Part shown: positions 45,901-54,109 of the stretch, one piece after another
Position numbering within the stretch: position 1 is the first letter of the stretch
Layout: every line of letters begins with the position of its first letter
Assembly (NCBI RefSeq): GCF_904848665.1
Contig: NZ_CAJHCQ010000016.1
Location: 1 to 64,000, forward strand
Length of the DNA: 64,000 bases
Direction of reading: 5' to 3'
From: Paraburkholderia hiiakae
Lineage (GTDB): Bacteria > Pseudomonadota > Gammaproteobacteria > Burkholderiales > Burkholderiaceae
Translations under genes and position numbers: made by a program
Notes under the pieces: generated by a model
What the model was told of the DNA's origin: nothing
The model's database searches: none
What the model saw: the letters and a program-made list of their open reading frames with translations, nothing else

Positions 45901-47169
45901 TCAGGCCGCCTCGCCGCTGCGCTGCGCGAGCGCGGCGGCGGCGGCCTGACTCTGCGCGAGGTGCCGCAGCAGCTTCGTCACCATCAAAACAACGGTGAGC
46001 GCGAGCACCACGAAGAACACCGCGAGCGGCGTGAGCACATGCACGGACACAAAGCCGGCCAGCCCCATCATCGCCGAGGAAACGAGCAGCAGCGCGCAGC
46101 CCAGGATCGCGCTCGTCAATCCCGCAATGTGCGGGAACAGCGAATTGCCCTTCGCCATCAGCGTGGGATACATCGCGCCCGCGCACAGACCCATCACGAG
46201 CACCGGGGTGGCGAGCGTCCACACGCGCAGGCCCACCGTGAGCGCGAGCACGAGCATGACGATCGCCGCGCCCGCCATCACGCGCGCGCCCACGCGCAGC
46301 CGTTGTTCCGGGGTGGGCAGGCGCGGTCCGTGCAGGCGGTTCGAGAGGCCACCGAGGAAATACATCAAGCCGATGCCGAGCGCGAGATAGCCGAAGAAGG
46401 TGGGCGGCTTGTGCAACGTGTTCTGCACCATGAACGGCCCGATGATGTTGAACACCAGCAGGATGCTGTAGCACAGGCCCTGGGCGAGAAAGCAGCTCTG
46501 GAACACGGGGCTCGCGAGCACCTTGCCCGCATTCGCGATGAGCGTGCGCGGCTCCAGATGCACTGGCTGCCGCAAGGTCTCGCGAAAGCGCCACAGCAGC
46601 GCCCACATCACCAGCGAATAGACGAGCAGGAACACGAGGCACGACTTCCAGCCGAACAACTCCTGCAAGTGCGCGCCGATCACGGGCGCGATGATCGGCG
46701 CGAGCCCCCATGTGATCGACATATAAGTGAACGCGTGCATGAGCGCGGTGCCCACGAACGAGTCGGTGATGATGGCCTTGGCGAGCAGGTTGGTTGCGGC
46801 AATGCCGAAACCCTGCAGGCAGCGCGCCAGCACGAACGTTTCCAGATTCGGCGCGGCCAGCGAAAGCAGGCAGCCGATCGTGTAGATGACGAGGCCGAAC
46901 GCCAGCACGCGTTTGCGTCCGAGGGCGTCGGAAATCGGCCCGAAGATGAGCTGGCCGAGTGCGTAGGCCGCCATATAGACCGACACGCTCGACTGGATCG
47001 CTTGCGGCGAGGTCGCGAAGTAGCGGGCCATGGCAGGCAGCGCGGGCACGTAGATGTCGATGGCGAGCTGTCCGGCGGAGGCGAACAGGCAGATCAGGAA
47101 CAGCAGGAAGCGCGGCGAGTTCGCCGGGCGTGCGGCGGTGGCTGGATGTTCGGGCAGATCGTGGGTCAT
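45901..47169 (-). CDS. Bcr/CflA-type MFS drug exporter
   Basis: This 422-residue MFS protein has 12 predicted helices. It has IDIYVPALPAMARYF in helix 1, LGQLIFGPISDALGRKRVL in loop 2-3 and RCLQGFGIAATNLLAKAII in helix 4, the Bcr/CflA/drug-resistance signature. It likely exports hydrophobic compounds; no specific substrate is evident. MTHDLPEH at 47169 is the start of homology; the open frame continues further upstream without support. The gene is convergent with the ribulokinase gene. Confidence 0.87.
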   Translation of the reverse strand: MTHDLPEHPATAARPANSPRFLLFLICLFASAGQLAIDIYVPALPAMARYFATSPQAIQSSVSVYMAAYALGQLIFGPISDALGRKRVLAFGLVIYTIGCLLSLAAPNLETFVLARCLQGFGIAATNLLAKAIITDSFVGTALMHAFTYMSITWGLAPIIAPVIGAHLQELFGWKSCLVFLLVYSLVMWALLWRFRETLRQPVHLEPRTLIANAGKVLASPVFQSCFLAQGLCYSILLVFNIIGPFMVQNTLHKPPTFFGYLALGIGLMYFLGGLSNRLHGPRLPTPEQRLRVGARVMAGAAIVMLVLALTVGLRVWTLATPVLVMGLCAGAMYPTLMAKGNSLFPHIAGLTSAILGCALLLVSSAMMGLAGFVSVHVLTPLAVFFVVLALTVVLMVTKLLRHLAQSQAAAAALAQRSGEAA

Positions 47170-47437
47170 GAAAGCGTGAAAAGGGCGGATTCCGGTGCGG
47201 CGGTGCGGGAGCGTTCGGGCAGCAAGCATGCTCAAAAGGCGCGTTCGAATCACGAACACAGCGTCCGGCGCGGCGGCGTAGGCGCGTATTGTGCCCGTTA
47301 TCGCTGATTTCCGTGCGACGCCGCATCGTGTGGGCAGGGAGCGGGCAAGGGCGGCCGTTTGACCGCAATGGCGTGCCGGGCGCGGCGTTTGCTGGGTATT
47401 GCGCATATCTCGCCCTGGATATTCGCGGAGTGCCGAC

Positions 47438-47701
47438 ATGCCAGAGAAAAGGCCGAAACCGGCCATGCGCCGCCCGACCACCGCGGAAGACTACGAAGTT
47501 TTCTGCGGCGAGCAGATCGACGGCGCGGGCCGCTACTACGGATTGCTGCGTATTCGCCGCAAGACCGATGGGCGGCTCATCTATCCGTTCGACGGCTGCC
47601 CGCGTCCGGGGCCCTGCGCGACGGGTCCGCTGGCGCGACAACAAGCCCTCACACTAGCTGACGAACTGATCCGCGCGGACATCGCAACACCCGAAGGGTG
47701 A
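47438..47701 (+). CDS. Small conserved protein (DUF6723-like)
   Basis: This 87-residue soluble protein starts MPEKRPKPAMRRPTTAEDYE and contains YYGLLRIRRKTDGRLIYPFD and a Pro/Gly-rich CPRPGPCATGPLARQQA. It resembles small Burkholderiales proteins that I recall as DUF6723, of unknown function; the match is from memory. GCGGAG precedes the ATG at 47438. A candidate terminator overlaps its stop codon. Confidence 0.6.
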   Translation: MPEKRPKPAMRRPTTAEDYEVFCGEQIDGAGRYYGLLRIRRKTDGRLIYPFDGCPRPGPCATGPLARQQALTLADELIRADIATPEG

Positions 47702-47722
47702 CGAGGCATCGCCCTCGGGTTT
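47689..47722 (+). terminator. Possible terminator overlapping a stop codon
   Basis: ACCCGA-A-GGG at 47689-47698 pairs with CCCTCGGGT at 47712-47720 (nine pairs, one bulged A, 13-base loop), followed by TT. It overlaps the end of the DUF6723-like gene. The loop is large and the T-tract short, so it is only a candidate. Confidence 0.4.
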
Positions 47723-47878
47723 CGTGCATGGGGCCTGCCTGCCGAGAATTTCATTTCGCGAGAGGCCTATCGAGTAGAAATGGATACTCCTCCCTTTGGA
47801 GAATCCGCTTAATTTTGGAACCATTTTTCAGCGCCCGACGCGTAGCATTTTCGGAATTCCGTTGTGCGAGAAACGAAG

Positions 47879-49054
47879 ATGAGCGAGAAGGGCGATTTGC
47901 GTTACTTTGACTATGCCGCGACCACCCCGGCGGACCCGCGGGTGATCGAGGCGATGTTCGGCTGTCTGGGTATGGAAGGCGACTTCGGCAATCCGGCATC
48001 CAGTTCGCATGGCGCGGGCCAGCGGGCGCGGCGGCTTGTCGAGCAGGCGCGCAAGGACGTGGCGGCGCTCATCGGCGCCGATGCCGAGGAGATCGTCTGG
48101 ACTTCCGGCGCGACCGAGTCGAACAATCTCGCGCTCAAGGGCTACGCGGATCGCGCGACTCAAAAGCGCCACCTGATCACGAGCCAACTCGAGCACAAGG
48201 CCATTCTCGACACGATGACGAGCCTCGAAGCGCGCGGCATGGCCGTCACGCGGCTCGCGCCGAACGCCCGCGGCGAAATCACGGCCGAGGCCGTGGCCGC
48301 TGCGCTTAAGCCCGACACCGGGCTCGTGTCGCTCATGCTGGTCAACAACGAACTGGGCACGCTCACCGACGTCGCGGCAATTGCGCGCGTGGTGCATGCC
48401 GCGGGCGCCCTGCTGCACGTCGATGCGGCGCAGGCGCTCGGCAAGACACCCATCGACGTGAAAGCGATGGGCATCGACCTGCTCTCGATGTCGGCGCACA
48501 AGGTGTACGGGCCGAAGGGCATTGGCGCCATCTATGTGAGCCGCGAGGCGTTCGAGCGCATCGCGCCGCAAATGCACGGCGGTGGCCACGAACGCGGCTT
48601 GCGCTCGGGCACGCTGGCCACGCATCAGATCGTTGGCATGGGCGTGGCATGCGTGATTGCGCGCGAGGCGCTGCAGGCGGACAGCGAGCGCATTGCGCGT
48701 CTGGGCGAGCGCCTGCTGGCCGAGGTGCTCGCGTTGCCCGGCGTCACGCTCAACGCGGCGCGCGCGAAGCGCATTCCCCACACGCTGAGCCTCACGATCG
48801 ATCTGCCGGGTTTCTTCCCGTTCCTGCTGACCGGCGACCTCGCGATTTCCTCGACTTCGGCCTGCAACTCGGCTGCGGGTACGCCTTCGCATGTACTCAC
48901 GGCAATCGGGGTTGGCGAGGAAGCGGCAAACCGCACGGTGCGTTTGAGCCTCGGGCGCTTCACGAAGCCGGAAGACGTCGATTTCGCGGTGGACTGCATT
49001 CGCCGCGCCGTGGCGCCGTGTGTGCCGGCCACAGAGGCCACGGTGCCCGCTTGA
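47879..49054 (+). CDS. Cysteine desulfurase family protein (NifS/IscS class)
   Basis: This 391-residue PLP enzyme starts YFDYAATTPADPRVIEAM and has HKAILDT plus HVDAAQALGKTP. The PLP Lys is in LSMSAHKVYGPKGIGA near residue 207 and the catalytic Cys is in ISSTSACNSAAGTPSHVL. It would mobilise sulfur from L-cysteine onto an acceptor. Neighbouring genes include a TauE/SafE sulfite/organosulfonate exporter (37 bases on) and, further along, a MoaD-like sulfur carrier, so a sulfur-trafficking context is plausible. ATG at 47879 is chosen; a GTG at 47864 is in frame. Confidence 0.92.
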   Translation: MSEKGDLRYFDYAATTPADPRVIEAMFGCLGMEGDFGNPASSSHGAGQRARRLVEQARKDVAALIGADAEEIVWTSGATESNNLALKGYADRATQKRHLITSQLEHKAILDTMTSLEARGMAVTRLAPNARGEITAEAVAAALKPDTGLVSLMLVNNELGTLTDVAAIARVVHAAGALLHVDAAQALGKTPIDVKAMGIDLLSMSAHKVYGPKGIGAIYVSREAFERIAPQMHGGGHERGLRSGTLATHQIVGMGVACVIAREALQADSERIARLGERLLAEVLALPGVTLNAARAKRIPHTLSLTIDLPGFFPFLLTGDLAISSTSACNSAAGTPSHVLTAIGVGEEAANRTVRLSLGRFTKPEDVDFAVDCIRRAVAPCVPATEATVPA

Positions 49055-49091
49055 CCTCGCCGTTCAAAGTCATGCTGAACATCGACCCTCG

Positions 49092-49898
49092 ATGATCGTT
49101 TCACTCGTTCTCGGCGCCATGATCGGCGCGTTGCTGGGACTCACAGGCGCGGGCGGCGGCATTCTCGCCGTGCCGGCCATCGTGGTGGGAATGGGCTGGC
49201 CCATGCAGCAGGCCACGCCGGTTGCCTTGATCGCGGTGGCGAGCAGCGCGGGGATCGGCGCGCTCGAAGCCTTCAGAAAGCGCCTCGTGCGCTATCGCGC
49301 GGCGTTCTGCATGGCGCTCGCGGGCGTGCCGACCACGTGGCTCGGCGTGCGCCTCGCGCAAGCCATGCCGCAACGTCTGTTGCTCGCGCTCTTCGCCGGC
49401 GTGATGCTGTTCGTGGCCGTGCGGCTCTTGCGTCAAACCATCGGGAAAAAGCGCGCGCTGCAGGAAGCGTCGCCGCTTTGCGTGGGCCGTATCAATCCCG
49501 ACACGGGGCGCCTCGTCTGGTCGAAAACCACGGCGCTCGCGCTGGCGTCGACCGGCGCGTTGACGGGCCTGATGACGGGTCTGCTCGGCGTGGGCGGCGG
49601 CTTCATCATCGTGCCGATGCTGCGCAAGCTTACGAACATTTCCATGCACGGCATCGTCGCGACGTCGCTGATGGTCATCGCGCTCGTGGGCTGTGGCGGT
49701 GTGGTGGCGACGGTGCTGCACGGCGTGCCGCTGCGGCTCGACCTCACGCTCTGGTTCAGCGTCGCGACCGTCGCTGGCATGGTGCTCGGTCGTCACGTTT
49801 CGCATCGCGTCTCAGCGCGGCATACGCAGATGGGTTTCGCCGCCATCCTGGTGTGCGTGGCGTGCGGCATGCTCGCCAAGGTGGCGCTCGGTTACTGA
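49092..49898 (+). CDS. TauE/SafE family membrane exporter
   Basis: This 268-residue membrane protein has about eight helices and two internal repeats: GALLGLTGAGGGILAVPAIV near the start and GLMTGLLGVGGGFIIVPML in the middle, the defining TauE/SafE motif pair. The family exports sulfite or organosulfonates. Its location 37 bases after a cysteine desulfurase favours a sulfur role. ATG at 49092 is the start of the first helix. Confidence 0.9.
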   Translation: MIVSLVLGAMIGALLGLTGAGGGILAVPAIVVGMGWPMQQATPVALIAVASSAGIGALEAFRKRLVRYRAAFCMALAGVPTTWLGVRLAQAMPQRLLLALFAGVMLFVAVRLLRQTIGKKRALQEASPLCVGRINPDTGRLVWSKTTALALASTGALTGLMTGLLGVGGGFIIVPMLRKLTNISMHGIVATSLMVIALVGCGGVVATVLHGVPLRLDLTLWFSVATVAGMVLGRHVSHRVSARHTQMGFAAILVCVACGMLAKVALGY

Positions 49899-49925
49899 GC
49901 GCAGCGCGTTGCGAGCGCGTGGCCC

Positions 49926-50834
49926 TCAACTGGCCTCGGCGAGAAAGAGCCGGATTTCGTCGGCAAGCCAGTCGCGCACAGCGCGCACTTTGGGATCGTC
50001 GCGGCTGCCAATGCGGTAGACGAGGTCATGGCCGCGCTCGGACTCGAGGCGCAAGTGCGGGAACGGCGCGACGAGCCGACCGGCCGCGATGTCGTCCGCC
50101 ACGATCACGCTGCGCCCGAGCGCCACGCCTTCGCCGCGTATCGCCGCCTCGATTGCGAGGCTCCCATGGCTGTAGGCCGTGCCGCGATCGCTACGCACGC
50201 CGCTCAAACCCGCCAGCGCCAGCCATTGCTCCCAGTTCGCGAGCATGCCGCCCTCGTGCAGCAAGGTGCAGCGCGCGAGACTTTCAACCGAGGCCATGCC
50301 GCCGATCTTCGCCCGATAGTCAGCACTGCAAACTGGCGTCACGGTTTCATCCAGAATGCGCTCGGCCAGCACGCGCGGATAGCGCCCGCTGCCGTAGCGA
50401 ATGGCGACATCGACGTCCGAGTCGTTGAGATCGACGTATTTGTCGGTCACGTCGAGGTGCACGTCCAACTCCGGATGGCGGGCCTTGAGGCGATAGAGGC
50501 GCGGCGCGAGCCAGCGGTTCGCGAAGGACACGCTGGCGTTGATCTTCAGACGCGTGACGTTGTCGTGCGTGCGCAGGCGCTCGGACTCCTTGGTCAATTC
50601 AGCGAGCGCGCGGTTCACGGCCAGCAGGAATTCGGCGCCCGCCTCGGTCAGGACGATGCGCCGCGTGAGGCGCTGGAAGAGCGCCACACCCAGATGGCTT
50701 TCGAGCGTCTTGATGTGGCGGCTCACGGCGCCATGCGTAACGTGCAGTTCCTGCGCCGCCAGCGTCATGCTGAGAAGTCGCCCTGTGGCTTCGAAGGCGC
50801 GCAGGGTTTGCAGCGGGGGAAGGCGGTCGAACAT
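49926..50834 (-). CDS. LysR-type regulator (GcvA-like)
   Basis: This 302-residue regulator has N-terminal PPLQTLRAFEATGRLLSMTL and HTH residues VTHGAVSRHIKTLESHLGVA, with the GcvA-type effector domain (DVDVAIRYGSGRYP; GEGVALGRSVIVADDI). MFDRLPP at 50834 is chosen because homology begins there; 14 further residues extend the open frame upstream without support. The gene is divergent from the membrane protein at 51013, 178 bases apart, so it may control it. Confidence 0.9.
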   Translation of the reverse strand: MFDRLPPLQTLRAFEATGRLLSMTLAAQELHVTHGAVSRHIKTLESHLGVALFQRLTRRIVLTEAGAEFLLAVNRALAELTKESERLRTHDNVTRLKINASVSFANRWLAPRLYRLKARHPELDVHLDVTDKYVDLNDSDVDVAIRYGSGRYPRVLAERILDETVTPVCSADYRAKIGGMASVESLARCTLLHEGGMLANWEQWLALAGLSGVRSDRGTAYSHGSLAIEAAIRGEGVALGRSVIVADDIAAGRLVAPFPHLRLESERGHDLVYRIGSRDDPKVRAVRDWLADEIRLFLAEAS

Positions 50835-51012
50835 GGAGCAGGGTGCGTGCGGTACGCGTGAGTTTTGCTCACGCATTATATGACGACAAATGGTTTGTCA
50901 GCCACGTTGGCGCCCTTCAATATGGGCAGCAAGCCGCGGGACGTAACGTAACTCCTGTTACGCCAGCCGCGCATTCCTGAAAGTTGGCATTCTCCGCATT
51001 GCGTCGCTCATC

Positions 51013-51816
51013 ATGGATCTTCTGCTTTTCAAACTCGTCGTTACGCCGTTGTTGCTGTTGGCCGCCAGTCTTGCTGCTCGCCGCTGGGGCGAAGCGGTCG
51101 GCGGATTGCTCGTGGGGCTGCCGCTCACATCGGGGCCGGTCTCGGTTTTTCTCGCGCTGGAGCACGGACCGGCGTTCGCTGCACAAGCCACGTCAGGCTC
51201 GCTCGTCGCCACGGCGGCTCAGGCGGCGTTTTGCGTCGCCTATTGCAGGGTGGCGGCGCGAGGGTGGAAGGTGGCACTGGCAGCGGGAGGCGCGACGTTC
51301 GCCCTCGTGGCCCTCTTGCTGCAATGGAGCGCGCTGCCGGCTCATGGGCTTTATCTCTTTGCCATTCTGGCCATCGCCCTTGCGCTGAACCTCATCCCCA
51401 ACAAGCCGGCAAGAACCGCGCGCCTCACGCCGCCATGGTGGGATTTGCCTTCGCGCATGATGCTCATCGCCGGCCTCGTGGTGAGCGTGACGCTGATCGC
51501 GCCTTACGTCGGCCCCGAGGCGAGCGGCGTGCTCGCGTCGCTCCCGTTCATGGCGATCATCCTCGCCGTGTTCGCGCACCGCATGATCGGCCATGAAGCG
51601 GCGCAGCAACTGATGCGCGGCATGACCACGGGATTGCTGGGCTTCGCCTCGTTCTTCTTCGTGCTGAGCCTCACACTCACGCACTGGAATCTGCTCGCCG
51701 CTTACGGGGCAGCGATTCTCTGCGTGCTCACGATCCAGGCGATTTCCCTCTATCGCATGCGCTTGCCGACGCCGTGCCTGCACGGCAAATCCAAACCGGA
51801 AGGCAGCGCGCCGTAA
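51013..51816 (+). CDS. Polytopic membrane protein of unknown function
   Basis: This 267-residue protein has about eight predicted helices, with MDLLLFKLVVTPLLLLAASL at the start and a Gly-rich re-entrant-looking segment VGGLLVGLPLTSGPVSVF. A Pro-Trp-Trp-containing loop (TPPWWDLPSRMML) divides it into two halves that may be repeats. I recall similar unnamed proteins in Burkholderiales. Its substrate or role is unknown. The divergent LysR gene could regulate it. Confidence 0.6.
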   Translation: MDLLLFKLVVTPLLLLAASLAARRWGEAVGGLLVGLPLTSGPVSVFLALEHGPAFAAQATSGSLVATAAQAAFCVAYCRVAARGWKVALAAGGATFALVALLLQWSALPAHGLYLFAILAIALALNLIPNKPARTARLTPPWWDLPSRMMLIAGLVVSVTLIAPYVGPEASGVLASLPFMAIILAVFAHRMIGHEAAQQLMRGMTTGLLGFASFFFVLSLTLTHWNLLAAYGAAILCVLTIQAISLYRMRLPTPCLHGKSKPEGSAP

Positions 51817-51969
51817 CGACTGGCGTTGCGTCCGGCGGGGCCGGGCGCGTTTGCTGCGCCGCATCGCAGCGCAGGAGCTTCCGGGGTACGGCAACGCCTC
51901 GAAGCCCGCGGCGGATGGCCTAAACTACAGAACCAGCGGATGCGGCCACTTCCGCGCCGCCGGCCCGCC

Positions 51970-52239
51970 ATGGCGCACATCTTCTTCGCAGCCTCCATTC
52001 AGCGGCACGTCGCGACGCCCGAGCGCGAGATCGACGCGCGCACGCTACGCGAAGCGTTCGATGCCGTGTTTGCCGAGCAGCCTCGTTTGCGCGGCTATAT
52101 CCTCGACGATCAGGGCGCGCTGCGAAAACATCTGGCGGTGTTCGTCGACGGCGTCAGGCTACGCGACCGGGAGCATCTGAGCGATGCGCTCGGCGAAGCG
52201 AGCCGGGTGTATGTCGTGCAGGCGCTGTCGGGCGGATGA
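51970..52239 (+). CDS. MoaD/ThiS-like sulfur-carrier protein
   Basis: This 89-residue ubiquitin-fold protein ends in Gly-Gly (YVVQALSGG), the diglycine tail that ThiF/MoeB-type enzymes adenylate and convert to a thiocarboxylate. RGYILDDQGALRKHLAVFVD matches the CysO/MoaD-like family. The open frame extends upstream to 51826, but MAHIFFAASIQRH at 51970 is the family start. The gene lies 22 bases before a BNR-repeat propeller gene and is a known pairing in proteobacteria. It may be activated by an E1-like enzyme encoded elsewhere; none is visible here. Confidence 0.88.
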   Translation: MAHIFFAASIQRHVATPEREIDARTLREAFDAVFAEQPRLRGYILDDQGALRKHLAVFVDGVRLRDREHLSDALGEASRVYVVQALSGG

Positions 52240-52261
52240 CAATCGACAGAGGGCAGACGAG

Positions 52262-53380
52262 ATGAGCGATCGATTGCTAGTCGCAACCCGCAAGGGGCTG
52301 TTTGTTCTGCAAGCCGATGGAGCGGGCGGCTGGACGATCGGCGAACCCGAATTCGTCGGCGAGCCGGTGAGTATGGTGATGCCCGACGCGCGCGACGGCT
52401 CGCTCTATGCCGCGCTCAATCTCGGCCACTTCGGCGTTAAGCTGCATCGCAGGCGCGCGGGCATGGCGGACTGGGAAGAGTGCGCGGTGCCCGTCTATCC
52501 GCCACAACCCGCCGAGGACATTCAGGCCAAGGAGCCGGATGCATTGGGCCGTCTGCCCGCGCCATGGTCGCTGCAGCAGATCTGGTCGCTCGAACCCGGC
52601 GGCGCGGACGAGCCGGGCGTGCTGTGGGCGGGCACGATACCGGGCGGGCTGTTCCGCTCCGCGGACGGCGGCGACACCTGGGGACTCAACCGCGCGCTGT
52701 GGGACCGCCCGGAGCGGCGCGAATGGGCGGGCGGCGGCTACGACGCGCCGGGCATCCATTCGGTGATGGTCGATCCGCGCGACAGCCAGCATGTCACGGT
52801 GGGCGTGTCGTGCGGCGGCGTCTGGCAAACCGGCGACGGCGGCGCGACCTGGCGCATCACCGCCGAGGGCATGGAAGCGGACTACATGCCGCCCGAGCGG
52901 CGCGGCGAGCCCAACGCGCAAGACCCGCACCGCGTGGTGCAATGTGCGGCGAACCCCGATGTGCTGTGGACGCAGCATCACTGCGCGATCTTCCGCTCGA
53001 CGGATGGCGCAGCGCACTGGCAGCGTATCGAAGCGCAGCCGTCGAGCTTCGGCTTCGCGGTCGCGGTGCATCCGCGCGAGCCCGATACGGCGTGGTTCGT
53101 GCCGGCCCAAAAAGACCAGTACCGCGTGCCCGTCGATGGCCAGTTCGTCGTCACGCGCACACGCGACGGCGGGCGCACGTTCGAGCGCTTCTCGAACGGT
53201 TTGCCGGCTGCACCTGCGTACGACATCGTGTACCGGCACGGACTCGACATCGACGATTCCGGCACGCGTCTCGCCATGGGGTCGACCACGGGCGCGCTCT
53301 GGACCTCGGACGACGGCGGCGAAAACTGGCAGCTCGTTTCTGCGCACTTGCCGCCGGTGTATTGCGTACGGTTTGGGTGA
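52262..53380 (+). CDS. BNR/Asp-box repeat propeller protein (sialidase-like), partner of MoaD-like protein
   Basis: This 372-residue cytoplasmic protein has repeated Asp-box motifs: GGLFRSADGGDTWG, GGVWQTGDGGATWR, IFRSTDGAAHWQR, RTRDGGRTFERF and ALWTSDDGGENWQL, the pattern of a sialidase or sortilin-like beta-propeller. No signal peptide is present and sialidase catalytic Arg/Tyr residues were not identified, so true sialidase activity is doubtful. It ends PPVYCVRFG, with a Cys near the C-terminus. Fixed pairing with the diglycine sulfur carrier 22 bases upstream suggests a sulfur-transfer or conjugation partner. Function is unknown. Confidence 0.85.
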   Translation: MSDRLLVATRKGLFVLQADGAGGWTIGEPEFVGEPVSMVMPDARDGSLYAALNLGHFGVKLHRRRAGMADWEECAVPVYPPQPAEDIQAKEPDALGRLPAPWSLQQIWSLEPGGADEPGVLWAGTIPGGLFRSADGGDTWGLNRALWDRPERREWAGGGYDAPGIHSVMVDPRDSQHVTVGVSCGGVWQTGDGGATWRITAEGMEADYMPPERRGEPNAQDPHRVVQCAANPDVLWTQHHCAIFRSTDGAAHWQRIEAQPSSFGFAVAVHPREPDTAWFVPAQKDQYRVPVDGQFVVTRTRDGGRTFERFSNGLPAAPAYDIVYRHGLDIDDSGTRLAMGSTTGALWTSDDGGENWQLVSAHLPPVYCVRFG

Positions 53381-54109
53381 GGGCGTGGGGGCACTCGCGC
53401 CGGCTCGCGTCGCGACTCAACGCAAGATCGTTCAGACTTTCCGGAAAAGTGGTCGGCGTCGTGGTGCTGCGGGTTGCATTTCGTGTGATCCAACCGGCGC
53501 AGCCCAGCACGCTCACGACATCGGCGCGTCCCGAGGGCGGGGCGTTGCGGATTTCCGTTCAACACCATAAGGACTCCATACCGTATGGTCGAGCAGGATG
53601 GGTTTCACACAGCCTGGTCCAGCAATCAATAGCCGCGAGAGGAGCAGCGTAAGGAGCGCCTCCTGAAGCGCCTCGATCTATGCGTAAAAGATCCGTAGCT
53701 CGCCCCCGCGCGTCGCGTTAGGCCCTTTCGGCGTAATGCCGAGGAGGACGGCTAATAGCCGCGTCGCGTGAACCACGCGGTTCATGACGACCCACGTACC
53801 CGGGCGGCAAAAATCCTCGCGCAGTGGGTTCGCCGGGTTGTACGTGCCGGAGTACGTCCAGATCGCCTCGACAATCAGAAGCCGATTAATGGCCTTTCCC
53901 GCGAATTACCACGCAATTGCATCTCGAAAAATCAGCGTGTCGCAAAGTTATCTTTTTTTGACAAAAACGTGGGGAATTCCGGACGCCTTCTGGATTCGCT
54001 AATTGACGCGTTGATGGCGTAATTCCTTAATTGTTGTTTGCCTGAAATTGCGAATCCGGCGAGAAGTGTCAATCCGGCGGCTTCGCCTCGTTCCTATTAA
54101 CGAACCGGG
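53381..54109. other. Non-coding junction before the second vgrG island, 729 bases
   Basis: I see no supportable gene. Base composition falls toward AT in the right third (about 53900-54020), where TTGACA occurs at 53958 without a convincing -10. CGGCGTAATGCCG at 53731-53743 is a short perfect stem. Several overlapping short frames at 53768-54022 look unlike proteins. This stretch probably contains the island boundary and the vgrG promoter. Confidence 0.5.

Noticed and set aside
45886..45901. A short inverted repeat between the ribulokinase and exporter stops
   Set aside because: Its 2-base loop and lack of a T-tract make a functional terminator doubtful.
45604..47307. A 567-codon plus-strand open frame over the ribulokinase end and exporter
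   Set aside because: It crosses two clear genes in other frames and encodes low-complexity His/Arg/Glu sequence.
52262..53380. Calling the BNR-repeat protein a true secreted sialidase
   Set aside because: There is no signal peptide and no identifiable catalytic Arg/Tyr set; only the propeller repeats are supported.
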